From contig SIJG01000013.1 of assembly GCA_023374025.1 (NCBI GenBank), forward strand, positions 1,186,602-1,250,601: a DNA stretch of 64,000 nucleotides. The letters run 5' to 3'. Below the pieces are notes generated by a model, which was not told where the DNA came from, ran no database searches, and saw only the letters and a list, made by a program, of their open reading frames with translations. Position 1 is the stretch's first letter. Each line of letters begins with the position of its first letter. Of this stretch, positions 1 to 8,436 are shown piece by piece. The stretch comes from Heterodera schachtii (lineage: Eukaryota > Nematoda > Chromadorea > Rhabditida > Heteroderidae). Both the position numbers and the translations under genes were made by a program.

Positions 1-154
1 AAATTGGTCATGGACAGTCAAAAATACAATTTTTGAAAAATTTAAAAGTGTTTTGAATAAATTTGTAAAAATGAGGCTTTTTGCATGCCAAATGAGGCTT
101 TGGAAAATTTTCATCTGCCAGCCCTGCTTTTAACGGACTGTCATTGCAGATAAA

Positions 155-345
155 ATGAAATTATGCCTGTTCTTCATTTTTATTATATTTTTGATCGCCT
201 TAATTAACATTAATTATGTTGGATGAGAAACGAAAAAAATGAATCAAAAATGATTTGATGAAATATTTGGACAAAAATGGGAAGAAAAAGAAGAAGAAAA
301 TTTGGAAGAACAGAAAAGAAGAGAAATAATTGGCAAATTCATAAA
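155..345 (+). pseudogene. Secreted triple-HTH family, 5' fragment (copy H1)
   Basis: An ATG at 155 opens a typical family signal peptide (MKLCLFFIFIIFLIALININYVG in outline: M-K-L-C, then a hydrophobic run, then N-I-N-Y-V-G). A TGA follows immediately where other copies read S/T-V/E-D/K-K. The next 100 bases still show the Q-K-x-F-D-E-I-F-G-x-K-W-E-E-K block in another frame. The rest of the gene is missing: after about 345 the sequence passes into A-rich DNA and then the 5' flank of the next copy. It is a decayed 5' end. Confidence 0.7.
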
Positions 346-439
346 ATCAAAGAAAAAAAAAGTAAAATAACAAAAAAATTTAGGACAAACATTAATTATG
401 GGCATTTGTAAATAAAAAAAATTTTTAGCTTATATTTAT

Positions 440-690
440 ACTCTACTGAACATCAAAATTGCAATGAAAGTAGGGAAAAATAAATATTTCAGTAGGATAA
501 AAATGTTTATTTAATCGTCGAATTATTATTATTTTTTATTTAATAAAATCTTCTTTAAATTATTTATTCTGATAAAATATATCAATTGTATATGTATTTG
601 CGATGAATAATATGCTGTTAAATTAAAATAATAAATTCATTTTTTAATATTTTAAATTTAATTTGTTTTTAGAAATATATATCATCTTTA
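440..690 (+). repeat. Family 5' flank module upstream of copy H2
   Basis: This holds the CTACT...ATCAAAATTGCAATGAAAGTAGGG block, then AGTAGGATAAAAATGTTTATTTAATCG, an AT-rich stretch with the TATGTATTTGC(C/G)ATGAATAAT string, and TTTTTAG shortly before the ATG at 693. The same order recurs upstream of copies at 33749, 38518, 45090, 52107 and 57515 and, on the minus strand, upstream of 24668 and 27270. The TTTTTAG fits a 3' splice site (cis intron or trans-splice acceptor). Confidence 0.7.
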
Positions 691-692
691 AA

Positions 693-1367
693 ATGAAATT
701 TAGCCTAATTTTACTTTTGATCGTCCTAATTAATATTAATTATGTTGGAACAGAAAAGAAAAAATTACAACAAAAATCCTTTGATGAAATATTTGGAGAA
801 AAATGGGAAGAAAAAGAAGGAGAAAAACGAAATGAAGAGAAAAAAGAGAAATATTGAAAAATATTATAAAATAAAAGAGAAAATAAAGGAAAAAGGAAGA
901 AAATATTCAAAAAAAGAATGGAATAAAATTAATTCAAAAATAGCAAAAAAATTGAGGACAAATAGCAAATATATTTATAAATTTTTGGCCTACATAAATA
1001 CAAATCAAAAAGTGATGAACAAAAATTAGAAATTGTTCAAGAATTTATTGCAATGAAAAATGAATATAAGCAAAAAGGAAAATACTCGCAAAATGAATGG
1101 CAACAAAATTATGCCGAAATTTGTAAGAAAATTGGCACAAGTTATGATATAATTAGAAAATGGAAAAAACAATTTGGTATTCGATGTAAAAAAATAACGG
1201 ATGAAGAAAAAAAGGAAAAAATGAAAATTTATTGGCAAATAAAAAGAGAAAATCCGAAAATGAGTGAACGGGAAATTGCAAAAATTGTGAACACTTCTCA
1301 ACAGAATATTTCCAATTGGAAGAAGCAATTTGGAGAAGAAAAAATTTATTCTGTTCTGATGTCATAA
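693..1367 (+). pseudogene. Secreted triple-HTH family pseudogene (copy H2)
   Basis: The ATG at 693 opens a signal peptide (MKFSLILLLIVLININYVG), then K-L-Q-Q-K-S-F-D-E-I-F-G-E-K-W. The frame breaks at about 845 in an A-run that is one base shorter than in intact copies. HTH1 continues in the next frame (K-Y-S-K-K-E-W-N-K-I ... I-A-K-K-L-R-T-N). A second disruption at about 980-1000 shortens the linker. HTH2 and HTH3 are readable from 1053 to 1367 and end in a divergent tail instead of E-M-F-E-N. At least two frame changes make this a pseudogene unless the assembly is wrong. Confidence 0.8.
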
Positions 1368-2165
1368 AAAATCGCAGCACTTTCATTTTTTGAAAAAATA
1401 TTATTCACCTGTTGAAATTAGTACGAAGCATTTTTTTCTGAGATTTTTCGTTTTTTTTGTGTTGTTTTTGCTACAATATTTGTTAACTTATATAAATTTG
1501 AATTATTACGCTTCTTCTTATTTTGAAATTCACGGAAAAATTGAAATAAGGAAAATCTGTCCAATAAAACTCTTTTTTAAATATTCTAGCAGTGTTCAAT
1601 TAAAAAGCAACCCAAAACAACCATTGATTTTTTTCGTTAAAATAGTAAAATTTGAATGAATCATAAAATGTTGGTGACTTATTATTAAAAGATTTTAATC
1701 TTATTTTTTTCGAAATGTCAAAAAAATATTGCAAATTTATCAATAGAGAATTTCAGATAAATGAAAAAAAACAGGATATTATCTCATTGATAAAATCAAA
1801 AATATTATATTATGCAAAAAAATAAACGAAATTACGTAAATTGATAACAATTAATAATTAAAATGGATTTAAGAATTAGGAATAAATAAAATTAAATTAA
1901 TTATAGAAATTAAAAACAGATAATTCAAATTTGAAACTTTTTTTGTTTAAAAAATAATCCTGGAAAATTGTTTATTACTTTTCCGGAGGTCAGAGAGACA
2001 ACAGAAACCAGAGGTTGTGATAGGCCAAAAAAATTTTTTTCTAGTGGGTTTTTCAAGATGTTCACAGTGCATGGCGAAACAACAGGCTTTTGTAGTGTTT
2101 TTGTGTCAACAAGTCACTATTTTTGCAATTTTTGGGTCACATTTTCAAAAAAATAATGGTTCAAA
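1368..2165. other. AT-rich intergenic sequence, no gene recognised
   Basis: Low-complexity A/T sequence with short spurious ORFs, including one of 89 residues at 1390 with no recognisable motif and no typical coding composition. Nothing further was identified before the GC-rich hairpin at 2171. Confidence 0.5.
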
Positions 2166-2170
2166 GGGGT

Positions 2171-2196
2171 CTGGCGGTGCCGATAGGCGCCGCCAG
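2171..2196. repeat. GC-rich hairpin, GATA loop
   Basis: CTGGCGGTGCC, loop GATA, GGCGCCGCCAG: an 11-bp stem with one G-T wobble in very AT-rich surroundings. A second copy at 55415-55440 has the same loop and a compensatory pair change in the stem; a degenerate third lies at 55554-55579. The function is unknown. Confidence 0.75.
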
Positions 2197-2490
2197 GAAA
2201 ATTTTTTTTGGAAATTTTAATGGTATATTGTAATAAAATGTTCAAATTTTTCAAAAAATTTATCAAAATAAATATATGGGACATTACTTATTTGTCACCC
2301 TGTAATATTACATGAGGGTCCCTTGTGTTACAATTTAACTTTTTATTGTAATCCGATTCCTGAGACAACAATTTTTTTTATTTTTCCGGCATTTCCATTT
2401 AATTTTTTATGATGGACAAATTATTTTTGAAACAATTTTATAAAAAGTCAATCCAAATCTATTGTGCACCCGGCAGGTAGAAAGTTGCTG

Positions 2491-3009
2491 CTATGCCAGT
2501 AAAATCCATTGTACAAACTTTTTTCTTTTGACTCTCAGCATTTCATCACAAAGTTTCCTCTGTTCATCATACATCAATGCATAATTTCTTTGTCCCAAAT
2601 CCAATTCTTCGGCTAGATCAAATACTTGTTCAACATCATCATCAACATTTATCTGTTCCATGGTTGGAAAAACGGCAAGCGTTTTTCCAGCCTTCATAAT
2701 GCTAATTTGTAAGTGCAATTTCTTTATAAGCTTTAGCAGAAGCTACTTCTTTTCTAAAACTCCTGCTAAAATCTTCAGACAATGAGTCTTTAAGCATATT
2801 CCAAAGCTCCTCCGGTTTGGCCGGATTGCAGTGGAGACTAAAATCAATGCAAAGAATTCTCTCAATTTCCATGGCATTTCAAAACTCTCTGCTTCTTCTA
2901 ATGCTGTTTTCCACGCTTCATCGTTTCTAATTAATCCTCTTTCTAAACATACAACTGAAAAAGTTTCACAAACCTTTACATTGCCACTCATATCAATAAC
3001 TGTTTTCAA
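2491..3009 (-). pseudogene. Helitron-type helicase (Rep/Hel) fragment
   Basis: Two minus-strand reading frames together resemble the region of Helitron helicases just before the Walker A motif. The first (from 3009) reads E-T-F-x-x-V-C-L-E-R-G-L-I-x-N-D-E-A-W, then L-E-E-A-x-S-F, L-R-E-F-F-A-L-I-L-V. A frame change near 2830 gives P-E-E-L-W-N-M-L-K-D-S-L-S-E-D-F. The second (from 2718) ends with D-L-G-Q-R-N-Y-A-L-M-Y-D-E, like the L-N-x-E-Q-R-x-x-F-D-x-I that precedes the P-loop. The P-loop and downstream motifs are absent. This is a relic of a rolling-circle transposon; family assignment is from motif order only. Confidence 0.65.
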
Positions 3010-3129
3010 AACATCATAGGAGCATGATCACTTCACATTCAACAGCAACAGCCTCAGGTGGTATCGCTCTGGCTCAGCCGGTGACACCTTCACCATTCGG
3101 CCAATTTAGAAAAAGTTTTTTGTCATTAC

Positions 3130-3736
3130 CAGGACTGCAAAAAACATGCAAATGCATATATTTTTTTCCTGGCTTCTCCATGCTCTAAATAGTAGGAAAA
3201 TCACTTTCTTTTTTGTGTTTGCGTATAAAAATCGGGACTTTTATTTGCATATTTTTGCATATTTTGGGTGTTTATGTATTTTGCATATTTTGGGTTTTAT
3301 GTATTTTTCATGCATATTTTGCGATTTTTTGTACATATTTTTTGATTTTTTGCATATTTTGCGATTTTTGTGCATATTTGGTGCATATTTTGCCATTTTT
3401 CGTCAAATATTTCAGGTTTGAAAATCCCTTAGGAAAAATTTTGATTATGCCTAAAATTAAATACAAATTTGAATGGATGCGTGAGTGGGTCAACAGTGAG
3501 CTTCACTGCCGAAAACCTTGAGAAATTTTTTGATTAACAATACAAAAACAACCGATAAAATTTATGAGTAATAAAAATTTTTTAATTATTTTGCACCCCT
3601 AATTTTCAAGTTTTTTTGAGCATATTTCGTGCATATTTTGCGATTTTTGTGCATATTTGATGTATATTTGGCAATTTTATTTGCATATTTATGTGCATAT
3701 TTTGGTCACTTTTCGTGCATATTTTTTGCAGCCCAG
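3130..3736. mobile_element. hAT-type MITE, 607 bp (element A)
   Basis: The ends are imperfect inverted repeats (CAGGACTGCAAAAAA at left; the right end is the complement of CTGGGCTGCAAAAAA). They are flanked by GTCATTAC (3122-3129) and GTTATTAC (3737-3744), an 8-bp target duplication with one mismatch. The interior holds a conserved block near the left end (CTGGCTTCTCCATGCTCTAA, then a TTTTTTGTGTTTGCGTA string) and many TGCATATTTT repeats. There is no transposase. The 8-bp duplication and CAGGG-like ends fit the hAT superfamily. Confidence 0.75.
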
Positions 3737-4101
3737 GTTATTACATATTTTTTGGAATTTTTTTAATCATAAATATCCTGGTGTTTTTATATTTGTACTG
3801 ATTTTGTAATAAATCCAACGCATTAATATGATGTAATTTTATGCGTTTGTCAATATTATAAATTAATATTTCTTAATGCTTATTTTAAATTATACAATAA
3901 AATATTTTATAGAGAAATTTAAATTATTATAAATGAATTAATTGTAATGAAGAAATTGTGCTGCCTATTTTTGCTTTTGTAAAAAATTTAAAATTTCCGC
4001 ATTTTGCCTCTTCAAATTATTATTAAAACTGCTTTATTAATATGTTAACATTTTATTAAAAAAAATTCTTATTTTTATTTAGGATTAACCACAAAAGATT
4101 A

Positions 4102-4794
4102 ATGAATTTGTTCACATTATTCTTTTTAAATATTATTTTTTTATTCATTAAAATTGGTGAAATTAAAGCAGAAAATAAAAAATTACAGCAAAAAACATTT
4201 GATGAAATATTTGGAGAAAAATGGGAAGAAAAAGAAGAAGAAAAAAGAAATGAATTGAAAAAACAACAAATAATTGAAAAATATTATAAAATAAAAGAGA
4301 AAATTAAGCAAAAAGGAAGAAAATATTCAAAAAAAGAATGGGGAAAAATTAATTCGAAAATTGCAAAGAAATTGGGAACAAATCGAACTAAAATTTACCA
4401 ATGGATTAAAGAATTTGGCCTCCAAAAACTCAAATCTTACAAATCAACAACTTATGAAGATAAAATTGAAATTGTTCAAAAATTCATTAAAATGAAAAAC
4501 GAATTTAAACAAAATCAAAAATATACAGCAAAAGAATGGCAACAAAATTATGTCAAAATTTGTAAGAAAATTGGAGTTGGCTATAGAACAATTAACAATT
4601 GGATTAAACAATTTGGTATTAGCACTAAAAGAATAACGAATAAAGAAAAAATGGGAAAAATGAAAATTTATTGGCAAATAAAAAAAGAAAAACGAAAAAT
4701 GAGTGACAAAGAAATTGCGAAAATTATGAAAATTAATTATCAGAGAATTTCGCGATGGAAGAAAGAAATTGAGAAAGAAAGAGTTGACGGATGA
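4102..4794 (+). CDS. Secreted triple-HTH protein, intact copy (H3), 230 aa
   Basis: This is an uninterrupted reading frame, one of only two intact family members here. Residues 1 to about 23 are a hydrophobic signal peptide ending in E-I-K-A. Residues 28-44 hold the family block L-Q-Q-K-T-F-D-E-I-F-G-E-K-W. Residues 45-70 are a charged K/E-rich segment, probably helical. Three HTH-like repeats follow: about 71-107 (R-K-Y-S-K-K-E-W ... I-A-K-K-L-G-T-N-R-T-K-I-Y-Q-W-I-K-E-F-G-L), 139-173 (Y-T-A-K-E-W ... I-C-K-K-I-G-V-G-Y-R-T-I-N-N-W) and 195-222 (M-S-D-K-E-I-A-K-I-M ... I-S-R-W-K-K). The protein is very basic. The signal peptide and C-terminal tail differ from most copies, so it may represent a second subfamily. 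TTTATTTAG lies about 20 bases upstream of the ATG. Predicted: secreted, nucleic-acid-binding-like; function unknown. Confidence 0.85.
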   Translation: MNLFTLFFLNIIFLFIKIGEIKAENKKLQQKTFDEIFGEKWEEKEEEKRNELKKQQIIEKYYKIKEKIKQKGRKYSKKEWGKINSKIAKKLGTNRTKIYQWIKEFGLQKLKSYKSTTYEDKIEIVQKFIKMKNEFKQNQKYTAKEWQQNYVKICKKIGVGYRTINNWIKQFGISTKRITNKEKMGKMKIYWQIKKEKRKMSDKEIAKIMKINYQRISRWKKEIEKERVDG

Positions 4795-5720
4795 AAAGAT
4801 ATGAATTTATTTTTTCGAATTTTTTTTTTTTGAATTTTCGGAATTTTCTTTTTTCAAGTTTTTCCATATCCTTTCTCAAATCGTAAAGCATTGTTAAACT
4901 TTTGAATTAAAAATTATTCATAAATTTTCGAAAACAATTACTAAAAAAAACTTATTCTTTCCCAAAAAATCGTCTAATGCAAAAAAAAAAAGATATTTTA
5001 TCAATTGGTAATCTCTAATCTCTAATGGATTAAAAATTGGATTAAAGCAATAATTAAATAAATCATACAAATAAAATCTATCTGATGACTAAACTTATGT
5101 TTCTAAAAAGTGATTTCAAATTGAGTAATCTTAAACCAAATCATTTTCGAATACAGTTTTTTGATCAGGGTCCCGGTCAACCTCCCCTCTCCCGTTACAT
5201 TTCGGGGAATTTCACTATGTAATTGTCAATTATCCCTACGAAATAAAGAAATTATTCATTAAACATCTTTAGGATGCTATGTTTTATACATATAAAAATA
5301 AAATAAAAATATCGGAAAAGAATGGCAATAAAATTATGCAAAAATTTGGAGAGATTTTCAAAATATAAAATAAATTCAATATTTCAATAACTTTCAAGAA
5401 TTTTGTAAAACTAAAAAATAGATTTCTTTTCAAAAATCTGCTAAATTTTGAGTTTTTGAATAATTTATAATGAATATTTATTGAAATATTTTTAAATTTC
5501 ATTATTTCACTTAAAATAATGATGTAATGAGATTTTAAATTAATTTAATAGACAAAACTTGGAATCAAGGGTTTTTTTCTTCTTTAAATAATGACAATCT
5601 TTGAAATAAAACTAAAATTAAGATACGACTCACTCCGAATCAGGACAATTTCAGAAAAAAAAGGACAAATTAAGTATTTATTTCAAATCGTAATTCATCT
5701 CAAAAATTTCTCGAGTCTTC
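4795..5720. other. AT-rich intergenic sequence, no gene recognised
   Basis: This separates the family copy from the 3' end of the chemoreceptor. Short ORFs at 5284-5502 (minus) and 5591-5776 (plus) have no recognisable motif, and the latter overlaps the receptor's last exon on the other strand. A slightly GC-richer patch lies near 5166-5215. Confidence 0.5.
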
Positions 5721-7517
5721 TCAAAAGCGTGCCATCGATGTTTTCGGCCTGCCATTTACATTCTCAACTGGTGTAACTTGGCGGATGAGGATTTGTGCCG
5801 GCTGAGGTTGTCCTGGTGCCATTGGTACCACACGGTCAGACCGTGTTCGTCCCACATTCTGCCTACTGTAATTCGTCTCCATACGGTATGACTGTTGTTG
5901 ATCTTGTTGTACGGCATTGTTATTAAATGTTCCTCCCGTGCCATGCATTGATGTGTTGTTCCGTGCCGAAAACTTGTACGAATATATGGAAGAAAACAAC
6001 AAAACTTCAAACGAGTTCATCAACTCGGACAAAGGTCCTGTGCCAAGTGATGAACCGGCACCAAAAATCTGCGAAAGTTCGTTTAAAATGAAATAAAAAA
6101 TTATTTTTAATTAAAAAATAAGCTAATTTAAAATAAATTGTTTCAAAAAAACGTAAATCATGACTTAATTTTATTTAAAAAAAATTAATTTAAACAAAAG
6201 TAACGAATATAATTTTGCAATTATTTAATGTATATTATTAATATCAAATGATAATAAAAAAGCGTACTTTTATTTAATATGTTTTTGTTGTGTTACAAAA
6301 AGTTAAAATAAACGAGATTAATTTTAATTAGTTAATATATGAAAAATATATTTTTAAATTAATTAAAAAATTTACCCTTTCACAAATAAAGGGAAGAAAA
6401 TGTGGCAAAAATGAGATAAACAATTCATTGATAATTGCAACTGATGTCAGCAAATTATTCTAAAGAAATTTTAATAAAATAATTAATTTCAAAAATTTTT
6501 TATGAAATACCGCGCGATTGGCACGACGAATTTGCAATTGTCCAGCAGTGTTTAGCATTTTTGTTGTGTGCGCCATTTTACGATTGGACCGGTATAAAAT
6601 GACGAAAAACGAAATGCCACTGATTGTGTTCAAAATGGCACAAAATGCACGCCAGCCGAGGTACAATTGGACGGAAGTGCCAAGAATGCAGCCGAAAATT
6701 TCACATTCTAATGATTAAAAAATAAATATTGTTAGGACCAATTTTGTAAATAATTAAATTTCTATCTTAAACATGCGAATATTTTGGTTTCAAGAATCCC
6801 GAAATGCCGCCATTCTATTGCTAAACCCCAAAGTCCCACCCGTCTTGGTTGGCACCGGCATTGCCGAGAGCATTCCGATGAAGTTGAACAAAATGCCAAC
6901 CGACGAAGCACTAAGGAAGAACCTTTTTAACACACGCTTGATCTGAGAGCCATAATTGTGCTCAAAGCATATGATACAAATTCGGTCAATGGTCAAGAAG
7001 AACACGGACATTGGGATGGCCGAGAGCAGCAAATGTGCCGGAAGCGCAATGAAGTACAATGTGGCACCATCGTAAAGCGTACCTGAAAAAGATTTTTTAT
7101 ACAAAACGGTCCAATTACCAAAAATTGATTAGTTTTAAAATTGGAAATAAAAATTTTCACTCAAATTGCGGAGTCATTTAAACTAAAAATGCACGCAAAT
7201 TGCGCAGTTTTATTGCCTAATTAGCATTTTTCTTTTTAGGGTTTTAATGTTGATTTTTGAGACTTTGAATTTAAACATATTTCACTGATCAGTGATCAGT
7301 GATCACCTTCCGTTGGACGCCAAACAATGATTGCATGAATTTCATATGGTAACAGCAAAAGTACGGCACAAAACCAATTGACAAACAGTGCCATGAAGAA
7401 CAACGAAATATTCTTGCGCACATTTGAGCGAAGGATTAGGAAGATTTGCACAATTGCAACCGAGTGGAAAATGATGGCCAAAATAAATTCGGCCAAAACA
7501 AAATAGGAACCGGACAT
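5721..7517 (-). CDS. Serpentine (7TM) chemoreceptor-like gene, five exons
   Basis: Proposed exons on the minus strand: 7307-7517, 6834/6840-7082, 6511-6707, 6376-6459, 5721-6068. All have GT donors and AG acceptors, and the frame is consistent if the second donor is after 6840. The product is about 350 residues. Exon 1 gives [12 protein letters not shown] and two hydrophobic helices. Exon 2 carries the third and fourth, with the DRY-like string [11 protein letters not shown]. Exon 3 has the next helix, exon 4 [16 protein letters not shown], and exon 5 a last short helix ([10 protein letters not shown]) plus a polar tail. This is the layout of nematode chemosensory receptors. It looks nearest the Sra/Srab/Srb group, but the subfamily is uncertain. 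Confidence 0.7.
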
Positions 7518-7790
7518 TTTTAATGAGTGCGCTAAAATCAGGGACAGTTAATTAATGCATGAATTAATTATTAATTAAAATGGTATTATAGGAACCGGAC
7601 ATTTTTAAAGAGGGCGCAAAATCCGGGACAATTAATTAATTAGTGAATTAATTAATTAAAATGGATATTAATAGGAACCGGACATTTTTAAAGAGGGCGC
7701 AAAATATAATTAATTAATGAATTAATTAAAATGGATATTAATATGAAGCGGACATTTTTAATGAGTGCTAAAATCAGGGACAATTAATTA
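7503..7790. repeat. Four tandem copies of the chemoreceptor start region (~70-87 bp each)
   Basis: The string GGAACCGGACATTTTTAA(A/T)GAG(T/G)GCGC recurs at about 7505, 7591, 7671 and, diverged, 7742, each followed by AATTAATTAATT-rich sequence. On the minus strand each begins with the gene's own ATG and first codons (M-S-G-S-Y or close). Only the 7517 copy leads into the long open reading frame. Confidence 0.8.
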
Positions 7791-8436
7791 ATTATTAATT
7801 AAAATAATGAAATAAAAATGTAAAAATTTGTGTCAAGAAAATATGGTCAATATATCTTTGGGAGCATTACAATTCTTAAAATTTTAACATGTAAATTAAA
7901 GGTAATTTAAATTGCCAAAAAATGATCACCTAACTTAAAGCATAGTACAATTATGAGCAAATGATAGCAAAATGAATATGAACACGACACAAGAAGCACG
8001 AATTAAAGGAAAAGACACAAATTTGAAATTTTTACAATGAAATGAAATTAAGTCTTTTACGCTTTGTATAATACAATTTTCCAAAATTAACACGAATAAC
8101 AAATTATATTCGGTTAAGAGAAGTAATTTTTTTAACTTTTAAAATCCAAATTTTATGTCTGGCGCCGGAAAAATTGATTTTATGAATTTAGGTATGTTTA
8201 ATTAGGATTTCCTGATCAAATTTCAAATTTAGTAATTCCAAACAATCCTTTTATGAAGAATGTTTTGTTAAATAATTAACAATATTTTGTTAATTATTTC
8301 TTTCTGTTGCAATTAGTTATACTAATTATCGCAAAAATTAAGATATATTAAAATATTAATAGCATTTGAAATTTATTATTTTATTTGAATTAAAAATAAA
8401 TTTGTTGGAATAACACATAAAAATTTATGAGTTTGA

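Noticed and set aside
1026..1386. Minus-strand ORFs opposite HTH copies (also at 4444, 34175, 41163, 43526, 45578, 57844)
   Set aside because: Antisense of the conserved HTH2/HTH3 coding region; the recurring F-Y-L-P-I-N-F-H-F string is a by-product of K-M-K-I-Y-W-Q-I-K.
3146..3521. ORFs of 60-102 residues rich in F, Y and C inside MITE A
   Set aside because: They follow the TGCATATTTT repeats and are present in several frames; no coding signal.
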